Assembly: GCF_042651485.1 (NCBI RefSeq)
Contig: NZ_JBHSDH010000013.1
Coordinates: 1,240,001 to 1,304,000 of the forward strand
Reading direction: 5' to 3'
Origin: Sphingorhabdus_B arenilitoris
Lineage (GTDB): Bacteria > Pseudomonadota > Alphaproteobacteria > Sphingomonadales > Sphingomonadaceae
Length of the DNA: 64,000 nucleotides
In this document: positions 24,777 to 33,431 of the stretch, in pieces
Layout of the letters: each line of letters begins with the position of its first letter
How positions within the stretch are numbered: the stretch's first letter is position 1
Program-made: the position numbers and the translations under genes
The notes under the pieces: generated by a model
What the model saw: only the letters and a program-made list of their open reading frames with translations
What the model was told of the DNA's origin: nothing
Database searches by the model: none

Positions 24777-25499
24777 ATGAGTTCAAATTCTGTAACATCC
24801 AAAGCTGCAGCTATTGATGTGCGGCCTTTTGCCTCGCTAGGCAAAGCTAATCATGGTTGGCTTGAGGCCAATCATCATTTCAGTTTCGCGGGATATTATG
24901 ATCCTGAGCGCATGGGCCATGGCAATATACGCGTATGGAATGACGACGACATCGCTGCTCAATCGGGTTTCCCTCCGCACAGTCATGATAACATGGAAAT
25001 CATCACTTACGTTCGTGAAGGCGCGATCACGCACCGGGACAGCATGGGAAATGTAGGGCGCACCAAAGCAGGTGATGTGCAGGTGATGAGCGCAGGAACC
25101 GGCGTACAACACAGCGAGTTTAACTTGGAAGATGTATCCTGCCGCCTTTTCCAGATATGGATCTTGCCGCGCGAACGAAATGTGCGCCCACATTGGGATC
25201 AAAAAGAGTTTCTATCAAAAGACGCCAGTGGTTTTACCGTTCTAGCCAGCGGTTATGACGACGATAAGGCACTCGCTATAAATGCCGATGCACGTGTATT
25301 TGGCGCAAAAATGGCTGCAGGTGAGAGCATCCATCATGTTATTAAAGATGACCGCCATGCCTATCTGGTCGTGTCAAAAGGCAGGATTTCAATAGGAAAC
25401 ACCATATTGAGCGAACGCGATGGTGTCGCAATATCTGCTGGGAATTTACAATTAATCGCATTGGATGACGCCGAAGTGGTTATGGTTGATAGCGCTTGA
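24777..25499 (+). CDS. Pirin family protein
   Basis: A 240-residue bicupin. The N-terminal metal-binding cupin is clear: GFPPHSHDNMEIITYVREGAITHRDSMGN, followed by GDVQVMSAGTGVQHSEFN and RLFQIWILPRERNVRPHW. This is the YhhW-like pirin group, several members of which show quercetin dioxygenase activity. The C-terminal cupin is degenerate, as usual. ATG 24777. The next gene (arfB) follows within 12 bp, and a TTG start would overlap the pirin stop. Confidence 0.9.
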   Translation: MSSNSVTSKAAAIDVRPFASLGKANHGWLEANHHFSFAGYYDPERMGHGNIRVWNDDDIAAQSGFPPHSHDNMEIITYVREGAITHRDSMGNVGRTKAGDVQVMSAGTGVQHSEFNLEDVSCRLFQIWILPRERNVRPHWDQKEFLSKDASGFTVLASGYDDDKALAINADARVFGAKMAAGESIHHVIKDDRHAYLVVSKGRISIGNTILSERDGVAISAGNLQLIALDDAEVVMVDSA

Positions 25500-25510
25500 T
25501 CCGCAATATT

Positions 25511-25912
25511 ATGTCGTTCATCCTGCCTGAAGATACCATCGAAGAAACCTTTCTCGCCTCCACCGGGCCAGGTGGGCAGAATGTGAATAAGGTTGCGACT
25601 GCTTGTCAACTGCGGGTGGATATATTTGCGCTGGGCCTTGCGCCTTATGCGTATCGCCGTTTGAAAGTAATAGCGGGCAGCAAAATGACGCTGGGCGGCG
25701 AATTGATCGTCACCGCACGTAGCCATCGTAGCCGCGAAGCAAACCGAGAAGAAGCGCGGCGGCGCGTCATCCGCTTAATCGACCAAGCCCACGAACGCCA
25801 ACCCCCACGCGTCAAGACAAAACCGAGCAAAGCGGCCAAACGCAAGCGGGTCGATACCAAAAAAGGACGCGGCACGGTCAAAAAGAACCGCAGTAAACCA
25901 GCGCTTGATTGA
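25511..25912 (+). CDS. arfB: Alternative ribosome-rescue factor ArfB (peptidyl-tRNA hydrolase)
   Basis: A 133-residue protein with the release-factor GGQ loop at residues 21-23 (STGPGGQNVNKVAT), the compact RF domain 3, and a long basic tail (KPSKAAKRKRVDTKKGRGTVKKNRSK) that in ArfB/YaeJ occupies the empty mRNA channel of stalled ribosomes. It frees peptides on non-stop complexes. ATG 25511 is preferred; the TTG at 25496 would give five more residues and a 4-nt overlap with pirin. Confidence 0.92.
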   Translation: MSFILPEDTIEETFLASTGPGGQNVNKVATACQLRVDIFALGLAPYAYRRLKVIAGSKMTLGGELIVTARSHRSREANREEARRRVIRLIDQAHERQPPRVKTKPSKAAKRKRVDTKKGRGTVKKNRSKPALD

Positions 25913-25955
25913 ACCGCCGCTTGACTGTGCCGGGGCACCGCCTAAACCGTTCACC

Positions 25956-26453
25956 ATGTATAATTTTGATATCGACGCGGCTGCACCCAAATCCGTTTTG
26001 TATGCAGAACTTTTGAAGGCCGCCGATGCCTTAACCAGCGGCGAACCAGACGGCGTGGCCAACATGGCCAATATTTCTTCGCTGCTGTGGCAGTTTTTAC
26101 CCGATCTCAATTGGGCTGGATTTTACCGCATGGGTAGTGATGCAGCAGGCAATGACGAGCTGATACTTGGTCCGTTTCAAGGCAAGGCCGCCTGCATCCG
26201 TATCGCATTGGATAAGGGCGTGTGCGGGGCCGCTGCAGCAAGCGGACAGACGCAACTCGTCGATGATGTTCACGCATTTCCGGGGCATATTGCCTGCGAC
26301 GCGGACAGCCGTTCCGAATTGGTTGTTCCTGTAGTACGCAGCGGACAAGTGGTTGCCGTCATCGACCTCGACAGCCCTGTTCCCGCGCGCTTTGACGCGG
26401 ATGATGCGGTGGGTATCGAAGCGTTAGCCGCGCTTTTATCAAGCCGAATTTAG
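25956..26453 (+). CDS. msrC: Free methionine-(R)-sulfoxide reductase (GAF domain)
   Basis: A 165-residue GAF-domain enzyme. The three cysteines of fRMsr are all present: C80 (KAAC), C90 (KGVCG) and the catalytic C114 in FPGHIACDADSRSE; WAGFY and LGPFQGK are also diagnostic. It reduces free Met-R-sulfoxide with thioredoxin. ATG 25956 begins the typical MYNF-like N-terminus. It follows arfB by 43 bp in the same direction. Confidence 0.93.
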   Translation: MYNFDIDAAAPKSVLYAELLKAADALTSGEPDGVANMANISSLLWQFLPDLNWAGFYRMGSDAAGNDELILGPFQGKAACIRIALDKGVCGAAAASGQTQLVDDVHAFPGHIACDADSRSELVVPVVRSGQVVAVIDLDSPVPARFDADDAVGIEALAALLSSRI

Positions 26454-26557
26454 ACTGAAACCTGTTTCGGCACCGGTTCAGCTGGAGAAAAAACGGCAAA
26501 CTGCCTCATTTTGAGACAAGAGCGGCAAATGCAGGTCATTTTGCGATCAGCGAATTG

Positions 26558-26592
26558 GATTCTCTTACAGAAAAATGTTAATGCTTTTTTAA
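26558..26592 (+). promoter_or_regulatory. CtrA box with adjacent GANTC site upstream of the RcnB-like gene
   Basis: TTAATGCTTTTTTAA at 26578-26592 is an exact TTAA-N7-TTAA match followed by CC, and GATTC at 26558-26562 is a CcrM site 16 bp upstream. The pair ends 53 bp before the ATG at 26646, inside the 192-bp gap after msrC. Position and spacing suit direct CtrA control of the downstream gene; activation or repression cannot be read. Confidence 0.65.
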
Positions 26593-26645
26593 CCACTTGC
26601 GCCGGGCCCGGCTGCGAGCGGCAGATGATTAGGGAGCCGTTAACC

Positions 26646-27983
26646 ATGAAGAAGCTTATTTTTGCAGGCGTTGCGACAAGCGCCATGATGCTGGTCATTG
26701 CACCAGCCAACGCCGCCGACTCGTTTTCGGCATCACCCAAAACCAAATCAGCGGCGTCGGTTGACCTAGCCGCAAATGGCAAGAATCGCGGCGGGCATGG
26801 CGTCCGTATGGGCCATGGCGTTCGCGGTGGCCATGGCGTCCGCATGGGGCACAATCCAGTCTATGGCCGCTGGCATGGCGGGATGCGAGCGCCGGGCGGA
26901 TATGCGGCTTACCGCGCGCCATTTCGCGGCTTCATCCTGCCGAGCTATTGGATAAACCCGGGATTTTCCGTGCAAAATTATGCCATTTACGGCCTTCGCG
27001 CTCCATCGAACGGATATTATTGGTCGCGTTATTATGACGATGCCGTGCTGATGAATAGTCGCGGCTATGTATATGATAGCGTCCCCAATGTGAACTGGGC
27101 ACCGCAGCAAGGATATTACGCGCCCCAAAATGGTTATCAACAAGCCGATTATGGCCCCGCTATCGAAGCCGATGATGGCGTCTATAGTTGGGGTGAAGAT
27201 GCCAATGACCCGCGCGCCGGCGGCACAACCGATGCCGGCACTTATGAAGGTGAATGGACAGGCCGCTATATTGATGAGGAACAGCGCACTTATCGGGGTC
27301 AATGGGACGGCACCTACACCGATGACGAAGGTCAGGTTTATGAAGGCACCTATCGCGGGACCGCCGTTGGCGATCCTGTATACCGCACCGGCGGCGCACC
27401 GGTGCCTTCCGCAGGCGCACCTTACCCCGCACCGCAGGCTTATCCTGCCCCTGTCAACCGGGGCTATCCCGATGATGGTTATTCGGTTCCAGGTGGCTAT
27501 GAACGCTATGAACAATGCCTAAAAAGCCGAGGCCTAACTGGTGGCGCGATTGGCGCAATATTGGGTGGTATCGCCGGAAACCGCATTGCAGGACGCGGTG
27601 ACCGTCTCGCCGGGACGCTGATCGGCGGCGGTATCGGCGCTATTGCTGGCGCTGGCATTGAAAAAGCCACCAATAAATGCAAAAAATATCTGCCGCAGCA
27701 ACAGGCGCGTCCGCAATATTACCCTGCGCCGCCCGCTTATTATCCGCAGCAAACCTACCCGCAAGGCTATCCTCAGCAACCCTACGCCTATGGATGGCAG
27801 GGCTATTATTATCCGCAGCAACCGGCAAGCGTGACGACAATTACCGTCACCCCCGGTACGGCGACCACAACCACAACGACGACCGAGGAAGTGGTATATG
27901 AAGATGTGTATACCGCGCCCGTGCGCCGGAAGGGTAAAGGGCTACGCCGGCCCGCACCTGCACGGAAAAAATGCCACTGCTGA
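26646..27983 (+). CDS. Exported RcnB-like protein with His/Gly repeats, MORN-like repeats and glycine zipper
   Basis: A 445-residue exported protein starting at ATG 26646 with a signal peptide ending in APANAA. In order: a GGHGVRMGH-type His/Gly repeat block (49-69), an RcnB-like domain (about 90-150; GFILPSYW, YWSRYYDDAVLM), three MORN-like units (199-238; YEGEWTGRY, YRGQWDGTY, YEGTYRGTA), a Pro/Tyr linker, a glycine-zipper (298-340; GAIGAILGGIAGNRIAG...GGGIGAIAGAGIE), a Tyr/Pro/Gln-rich stretch (349-393), a run of threonines (404-413) and a basic Lys/Arg tail ending KKCHC. Likely periplasmic or outer-membrane associated, perhaps metal-binding. Function unknown. Confidence 0.82.
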   Translation: MKKLIFAGVATSAMMLVIAPANAADSFSASPKTKSAASVDLAANGKNRGGHGVRMGHGVRGGHGVRMGHNPVYGRWHGGMRAPGGYAAYRAPFRGFILPSYWINPGFSVQNYAIYGLRAPSNGYYWSRYYDDAVLMNSRGYVYDSVPNVNWAPQQGYYAPQNGYQQADYGPAIEADDGVYSWGEDANDPRAGGTTDAGTYEGEWTGRYIDEEQRTYRGQWDGTYTDDEGQVYEGTYRGTAVGDPVYRTGGAPVPSAGAPYPAPQAYPAPVNRGYPDDGYSVPGGYERYEQCLKSRGLTGGAIGAILGGIAGNRIAGRGDRLAGTLIGGGIGAIAGAGIEKATNKCKKYLPQQQARPQYYPAPPAYYPQQTYPQGYPQQPYAYGWQGYYYPQQPASVTTITVTPGTATTTTTTTEEVVYEDVYTAPVRRKGKGLRRPAPARKKCHC

Positions 27984-28024
27984 ACCGGCAGCGCCGCTGA
28001 TAGGCAACTGATAGATTAAGGATT

Positions 28025-28053
28025 AGCCCTGCCGATCATTGGCGGGGCTTTTT
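28025..28053 (+). terminator. Rho-independent terminator of the RcnB-like gene
   Basis: AGCCCTGCC (28025-28033) pairs with GGCGGGGCT (28041-28049) with one G-U pair and a 7-nt loop, ending in five T residues at 28049-28053. It lies 42 bp after the stop of the RcnB-like gene. Confidence 0.85.
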
Positions 28054-28134
28054 CGTTGAGCCAAGCCCTGCCGCGTCAGATGGATCAGAGCAACGGCAGG
28101 AGTATAATTCCGCTCGCCGCGTGCCTGTCCCTCG

Positions 28135-28668
28135 CTACCCAGCGCAACCCAGTGCGGCGGCGTCGATTGCACTCGGTGCCCCGCGCAAGTTATAGGCATC
28201 GACAATGGACCGGCCATCGCGGCCAATACTCTCCACGCTCAGCGAAGCGGACGAACGGATGGCAGCAATAATGGCCAAATCCATGCGCCGGTCGGTTGCC
28301 CATCCGCCCGTCTGTGTCCCCTGCAACCGAAACCGGCGTCCGCCGGCGGTCAAGGTCACGGCGCTATTGGCCGAACGGTCACGTGACAAGCTGACGTAAA
28401 GCTGATGCGTGACGCCCCGTTTGGGCCAAAATCCGATCGATAAATAGCCGGGACGCGTCGAACCGCTAATCCGTTCTTCGGGGGAGGCAATGGCATAGCA
28501 ACGCGGGGTCTCCGCGTCCTTAAATGCCGCCCAGCCATTATATATCCCCAGCCGGTCCCGCGCAGCAGCAGGCGCCGCCATCACTGCCGCAGCGATCGTC
28601 AGGGTAATAAGCAATGGCCATTGCTTTGCCCCTTGCTGCCTTGGCCCACCCTGCTGCACCCTGTTCAT
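28135..28668 (-). CDS. Exported protein resembling the invasion-associated locus B (IalB) fold
   Basis: A 177-residue protein. ATG 28668 overlaps the stop of the histidine phosphatase gene by 4 nt. A hydrophobic signal segment (LLITLTIAAAVMAAPAAA) is followed by a beta-rich domain with WAAFKDAETPRCYAIASP, GYLSIGFWPKRGVTHQLYVSLSRD and a C-terminal DAYNLRGAPSAIDAAALGC. The paired cysteines and the 'cyaia' strand resemble IalB-like proteins, but the match is modest. Co-transcribed with the phosphatase; role unknown. Confidence 0.68.
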   Translation of the reverse strand: MNRVQQGGPRQQGAKQWPLLITLTIAAAVMAAPAAARDRLGIYNGWAAFKDAETPRCYAIASPEERISGSTRPGYLSIGFWPKRGVTHQLYVSLSRDRSANSAVTLTAGGRRFRLQGTQTGGWATDRRMDLAIIAAIRSSASLSVESIGRDGRSIVDAYNLRGAPSAIDAAALGCAG

Positions 28669-29309
28669 GCTTTTTCCCCGCTGCCATCGCCGCTTATGAC
28701 GATTTCTTCGCGGCCATCGCATATCATAACCATTGTTCCTTGCGACAAGCTGCGCGCGATGGGCGCTCCAAAGCCTGTCAGTATGGGCAATCCCAGCAAT
28801 AAAGCACGCAGCACCCGCGCCGTCATGCCGTGGCTGATAATCAGCATATCCTGGCGAAAACTCTGATCGCTGATCCAATCACGCAGCCGCGCTTCAACCG
28901 CTGGATAGTCTTCTCCGCCCGGCGCGACCTGCTTAAACAGCTTATGCTCCATGTCGATCAATTCGCTAATGTCTGGAAATAGGTCGGCATAATAATGCCC
29001 CTCCCATTCACCGACATCAATCTCACGAAGCCGGGGATCAATGCTATGGCTGTGCCAATCGGCGTGGATGCCTGCGGCAACCAGCGCCAATGTCTGCAAC
29101 GTCCGTCCGCTGGGTGATGATATCAGCTGCAGCTGATCAGGATCAGCGATGTGACTGCGCAGCGCCTCGCCCATTTTCGCCGCTTGCTCGCAGCCCTGCC
29201 AAGTGAGCGGCGTGTGCGCGTTCATGCCCTGCATCCGCCCCGCCAGATTATAGACCGTCTCCCCATGCCGCGCGATGAAAAGCCGTTTGCCATTTGTCGA
29301 AATCGTCAT
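28665..29309 (-). CDS. Histidine phosphatase family protein
   Basis: A 214-residue cytosolic phosphatase of the phosphoglycerate-mutase superfamily. The phosphohistidine motif is ARHGETVYN near the N-terminus, with SSPSGRTLQT, WEGHYYADL and the second histidine in ISHGMTARVL. The pattern fits cofactor-dependent phosphatases (PhoE/CobC-like) more than glycolytic mutase; the substrate is not indicated. ATG 29309. It forms a two-gene unit with the exported protein downstream. Confidence 0.88.
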   Translation of the reverse strand: MTISTNGKRLFIARHGETVYNLAGRMQGMNAHTPLTWQGCEQAAKMGEALRSHIADPDQLQLISSPSGRTLQTLALVAAGIHADWHSHSIDPRLREIDVGEWEGHYYADLFPDISELIDMEHKLFKQVAPGGEDYPAVEARLRDWISDQSFRQDMLIISHGMTARVLRALLLGLPILTGFGAPIARSLSQGTMVMICDGREEIVISGDGSGEKA

Positions 29310-29481
29310 ATTTGGCGCTTATTCCACAGGATATTGCCGCTTGCAAAGCCTATCGGCTTGCCCTTGTCCAGTTTATCGGTAAGGAAGAGTGGACCTTTTC
29401 CGCCAAAAGGGCGCGAAATAAATCATCAGGCCGAATATCAATCGGCCTTGCAAATATGACCTTGTGGGGAAGAATATACAT

Positions 29482-30597
29482 ATGAGAGCCACGATCGAAC
29501 GCGCGACTTTGCTGAAAAGCCTGAGCCATGTTCAGTCTGTTGTCGAACGGCGCAATACCATTCCAATCCTGTCTAACGTCTTGATTGAGGCGAGCGAAAA
29601 TGGCCAGATTAAGCTGACCGCTACGGATTTGGATCTGCAAATTGTTGAAACTTTTGCCGCCGACGTTGAAACCGCTGGCGCGACAACGGTTTCCGCTCAC
29701 ACATTATTCGAAATTGTCCGCAAATTGCCCGAAGGCAGTCAGGTGCAGCTGCACGCCGCCGACAGCCGCATGGCGGTGAATGCAGGGCGCGCCCGTTTCA
29801 GCCTGTCCACGCTGCCCCGCGACGATTTCCCAATCATTGCCGAAGGCGATCTGCCGACGTCGTTCGAACTGCCTGCTGCTTCGCTGATCCAGATTATCGA
29901 TAAAACCCGGTTCGCGATTTCCACCGAAGAAACGCGCTATTATCTGAACGGCATTTTCCTGCATGTCGCCGAAGATGATGCCCCCGTGCTGAAGGCTGCG
30001 GCAACCGACGGCCATAGGCTGGCCCGTGTGACGCTGCCCCGCCCCGATGGTGCGGACGGCATGCCCGATGTCATCATCCCGCGCAAATGTATTGGCGAAA
30101 TCCGCAAGCTGCTCGATGAGGCTGGTGAGGCCAATATTCAGGTTGATTTGTCGGCCAGCAAGATACGCTTTACCTTCGACAATGCGATCCTGACCAGCAA
30201 GCTGATTGATGGGACCTTCCCCGATTACAGCCGCGTCATTCCCACCGGCAACGACAAGCTGCTGAGAATTGATCCTAAGGCATTTTCTCAAGGGGTGGAC
30301 CGTGTTGCAACCATCGCCACCGAAAAAACCCGTGCGGTCAAAATGGCACTCGACAATGACAAAATCACCTTGTCCGTGACCAGCCCTGAAAATGGTACCG
30401 CCACCGAAGAAGTGCCGGGCGAATATAAGAATGACAGCTTTGAAATTGGCTTTAACGCTCGTTATTTGATGGAAATATTGGGAGAGGTCGAAGGCGATTT
30501 GGTCGAGCTTCACCTCGCCGATGGCAGCGCACCGACATTGATCCGCGAAAATGACAAATCGTCTGCGCTCTATGTGCTGATGCCTATGCGGGTGTGA
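29482..30597 (+). CDS. dnaN: DNA polymerase III subunit beta (sliding clamp)
   Basis: A 371-residue clamp with three repeated domains. The N-terminus MRATIERATLLKSLSHVQSVVERRNTIPILSNVLIEA, the middle ISTEETRYYLNGIFLHV and ATDGHRLA, and the C-terminal LPMRV end are diagnostic. ATG 29482 is the conserved start; an in-frame upstream ATG at 29464 is not. dnaN here is separated from dnaA, as common in alphaproteobacteria. The SecD-like gene begins 23 bp downstream. Confidence 0.96.
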   Translation: MRATIERATLLKSLSHVQSVVERRNTIPILSNVLIEASENGQIKLTATDLDLQIVETFAADVETAGATTVSAHTLFEIVRKLPEGSQVQLHAADSRMAVNAGRARFSLSTLPRDDFPIIAEGDLPTSFELPAASLIQIIDKTRFAISTEETRYYLNGIFLHVAEDDAPVLKAAATDGHRLARVTLPRPDGADGMPDVIIPRKCIGEIRKLLDEAGEANIQVDLSASKIRFTFDNAILTSKLIDGTFPDYSRVIPTGNDKLLRIDPKAFSQGVDRVATIATEKTRAVKMALDNDKITLSVTSPENGTATEEVPGEYKNDSFEIGFNARYLMEILGEVEGDLVELHLADGSAPTLIRENDKSSALYVLMPMRV

Positions 30598-30620
30598 TCC
30601 GGTCATATGGCGGCCGCGAA

Positions 30621-31385
30621 ATGATGGCGTTGATGCGGCAGTTTGCATTTCTGCTGCTACTTGCGTTATTTTCTATAACGCCCTCCGGTCCGCTGGCCGC
30701 GCAAACGGCATCCAGTCAGATATTTACGGTGCAAGCCGACCGGCAACAGCTTCCCCAATCGGCGGAGGCCGCCAATATTGTCATGGCTAAAAGCGCGCAA
30801 ATATTGCAAATCAGGCTAACCAAAATGGGTGGCCGCACGGTTTCCGTGCAGCGATTGGGTGCAGACCAATTATCTGTCACCTTGTCGGCCAAGGACCCGG
30901 AAAAGCTATTAACCGCCGCTTTGCAGGGCCGCGGGGCTTTGTCGTTTCATCTGGTCAATGAACAGCTCTCTGCTGAAGATATAGAAGCAGGCAAAGCACC
31001 GACCGGCAGTATCCTATTGCCCATGGCCGACGGCTATTCAAAATTGGCGATCCGCCAAGCAGGCGCATTGTCTGGTAAATATATTGTGCGGGCCCAGCGG
31101 ACCTTTACCCAAGGCGATAATATGCCCGCCGTCGACATTCTGCTTGATGATGAAGGACGCCAGAAATTTGGCAAAATGACGCACGCCAATGTCGGTAAAT
31201 TAATCGCGGTGGTCCTCGATGGTAAAATCTTAACAGCTCCGCGCATCAACGAACCGATTTTGGGCGGGATGCTACAAATATCCGGTCGTCTTTCACTCCG
31301 CGAAGCCGATGAACTCGCCGCAAAGTTGGCGTCGGGCTCATTGCCCGTCGATTTTTCTATTGTCGCAAAGCGCAACGATCAGTGA
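30621..31385 (+). CDS. Stand-alone SecD P1-domain-like exported protein
   Basis: A 254-residue protein with a signal peptide (FAFLLLLALFSITPSGPLAAQ). The rest resembles only the periplasmic head region of SecD: ILQIRLTKMGGRTVSVQRLGADQLSVTL, AALQGRGALSFHLV and the C-terminal MPAVDILLDDEGRQKFGKMTHANVGKLIAVVLDGKILTAPRINEPI...LREADELAAKLASGSLPVDF. The six SecD transmembrane helices are absent. It may help export or be a diverged paralogue. ATG 30621 chosen (30624 and 30633 also possible). It follows dnaN closely. Confidence 0.8.
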   Translation: MMALMRQFAFLLLLALFSITPSGPLAAQTASSQIFTVQADRQQLPQSAEAANIVMAKSAQILQIRLTKMGGRTVSVQRLGADQLSVTLSAKDPEKLLTAALQGRGALSFHLVNEQLSAEDIEAGKAPTGSILLPMADGYSKLAIRQAGALSGKYIVRAQRTFTQGDNMPAVDILLDDEGRQKFGKMTHANVGKLIAVVLDGKILTAPRINEPILGGMLQISGRLSLREADELAAKLASGSLPVDFSIVAKRNDQ

Positions 31386-31447
31386 CCATCCATCGGCCAC
31401 ATGCCGCCTGAGCCATTAAATGGCGGAGCCGCGCCAATTCGCTGTCA

Positions 31448-33190
31448 CTATTCCGCCGCCTCCAGCATCTCGACATTTTGCGGACCGCGGATCAGCGTGC
31501 CGGGCGTTTCGCCGGTCATGACGCCGTTTTTAAATGTCACCTTGCCGGATTTGATTGTCGCGACATAGCCTTGCGCCTTTTGCAGAAGGCGCTTGCCGCC
31601 TGCCGGCAAATCGAATGCCAGCCAAGGTTTTTCCAGCTTAATCCGGTCCATATCAATAATGTTGATATCGGCCAAATAACCTGGTTTCAGCACACCCCGG
31701 TCATTCAGACCATATAGCCGTGCGGTATCCATGCATTGGCGCTTCACCGCATGCTCCAGACTAAGCGTGCCGCGCTTGCGGTTTTTAACCCAATGTTCGA
31801 GCATAAAGGTCGGGCTTGCCGCATCGCAGATAGTGCCGCAATGCGCGCCGCCATCCGACAGGCTGTTCACTGTATCATCCGCCTGTTGCAGCTCTTCCAA
31901 AAAGTCAAGATTGCCATCAATATAATTCAGGATCGGCAGGTATATCATGCCCTTGCCTTCCCCCTGCATCATCAGGTCATAGGCATATTCGGGCGGAATG
32001 ACCCCCGCCGCATTGGCACGCGCGTTAATGCTTTCTTCGGCCGTCGGTTCATAGTTAAACCCGTCATCCATCTGATATTGCATCGCCCATCCGTTGGTGA
32101 CGATAAACTGGATCGGTGCCATATCGACATTTTCCGCTGGCAGGCTTTGTTCCTCAATCAATTGCTTTTTGAACGCCGGATCACGCAGGCGCGCATATTT
32201 TTGGGCCCAGTCAAGCTCCGCCATCGCTTCCCAGCTCGGCTTGCGAATGAAGGGATGGACGGTTCCCTGCCAACACATGATGATACCATTTCCGCGCAGC
32301 GCAATTTGCGCGACAATAATGGCGCCATTGTCATTTTGCGCTCGCATTTCACGAATCTGTTCATCCAGCGGCAGATCCTTTGCAATGGATTGTAATGCGG
32401 CGAAAGTTACCGGTAGGCCAGTTTCCCGGCTTAACGCGCCCATCCAGCCAAATTCATCCCATTCGCGGTTCAGATCGCTTGCCATTTCAAACACACCATG
32501 GCCGGCGCGGCCCATGGCGCGGCCGATTTCGATCAGCTCCTCCTTCGTTGCGGTCGTGCCTGGCACCAATTCGCCGTCAACGCTGCGATGCAATATTGTG
32601 CGGCTAGTTGAAAAGCCAAGCGCGCCAGCACGCACGCCCTCCTCCACAATTTTGCCCATCTGCTGAATGTCCGCTTCGGTTGGCACTGCGCCGGGTTGCT
32701 CGCGCTCACCCAGCACATAGGCGCGCACGGCGCCATGGGGGACATGGGTCGCCACATCGACGGTGCGGGGCATCGCTTCGAGCGCATCAAGATATTCCGG
32801 AAATGTTTCCCAATTCCATTTCATCCCTTCGGCCAGCGCGGTTCCGGGAATATCCTCAACCCCTTCCATCAATCCGATCAACCATTCATGCTTTTCAGGT
32901 TTGGCGGGCGCAAATCCGACACCGCAATTGCCCATCACGACCGTCGTCACGCCGTGCCAGCTTGACGGTGCCATTTCCGCATCCCATGTCGCCTGCCCAT
33001 CATAATGGGTGTGGATATCAACAAAGCCCGGAGTGACCGTCAGGCCCGATGCGTCAATCTCTTCCCTGCCCTGCGCCTCAACATGGCCGACCGCGCTGAT
33101 CAAGCCGCCGTCAATGGCTATGTCCGCCGTAAAGGACGTTGCGCCCGTCCCGTCCACGATCCTGCCGCCGCGAATGACCATATCATGCAT
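31448..33190 (-). CDS. N-acyl-D-amino-acid deacylase family amidohydrolase
   Basis: A 580-residue amidohydrolase-superfamily enzyme. The N-terminal beta-sandwich (DMVIRGGRIVDGTGA) precedes the metal site VDIHTHYDGQATWD, then GNCGVGFAP (the cysteine ligand typical of D-aminoacylases), a late SDGGAHCGTICDA with the catalytic aspartate, and the C-terminal GYLADINIIDMDR. This subgroup acts on N-acyl-D-amino acids or related amides; exact substrate unknown. ATG 33190. It converges on the SecD-like gene across 62 bp. The 241 bp upstream (to 33431) hold no recognisable gene. Confidence 0.87.
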   Translation of the reverse strand: MHDMVIRGGRIVDGTGATSFTADIAIDGGLISAVGHVEAQGREEIDASGLTVTPGFVDIHTHYDGQATWDAEMAPSSWHGVTTVVMGNCGVGFAPAKPEKHEWLIGLMEGVEDIPGTALAEGMKWNWETFPEYLDALEAMPRTVDVATHVPHGAVRAYVLGEREQPGAVPTEADIQQMGKIVEEGVRAGALGFSTSRTILHRSVDGELVPGTTATKEELIEIGRAMGRAGHGVFEMASDLNREWDEFGWMGALSRETGLPVTFAALQSIAKDLPLDEQIREMRAQNDNGAIIVAQIALRGNGIIMCWQGTVHPFIRKPSWEAMAELDWAQKYARLRDPAFKKQLIEEQSLPAENVDMAPIQFIVTNGWAMQYQMDDGFNYEPTAEESINARANAAGVIPPEYAYDLMMQGEGKGMIYLPILNYIDGNLDFLEELQQADDTVNSLSDGGAHCGTICDAASPTFMLEHWVKNRKRGTLSLEHAVKRQCMDTARLYGLNDRGVLKPGYLADINIIDMDRIKLEKPWLAFDLPAGGKRLLQKAQGYVATIKSGKVTFKNGVMTGETPGTLIRGPQNVEMLEAAE

Positions 33191-33431
33191 TGCTATCCTC
33201 CTCGTCTCTCTCCTCTCTCGATAGCATATTTAATCGTATGGTTAAAGTGCGGCAGATTGGGTGTTATGCCCAAAATATCAGGGTGCCAAAAAAAGCCGGT
33301 TAACATCGCTATATTCCCTCAAAAGCCCTCTCCCTGTCGCCCATGTTGAACCATGGGGCTGAGGCGGCCTGCGAGGTTGCATCCTACGTTGAAATGACAG
33401 GTTTCGGCGCAATGGCCGCGAATATTTTGAT

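Noticed and set aside
26766..27515. A 249-codon minus-strand frame opposite the RcnB-like gene
   Set aside because: Low-complexity, isoleucine-rich complement of the repeat-rich plus-strand gene, with no start signal.
29704..30648. A 314-codon minus-strand frame opposite dnaN
   Set aside because: It is a shadow of the dnaN reading frame in GC-rich sequence; dnaN is certain on the plus strand.
33230..33245. TTAA-N8-TTAA upstream of the amidohydrolase gene
   Set aside because: Spacing is 8 rather than the 7 bp required for a CtrA box.
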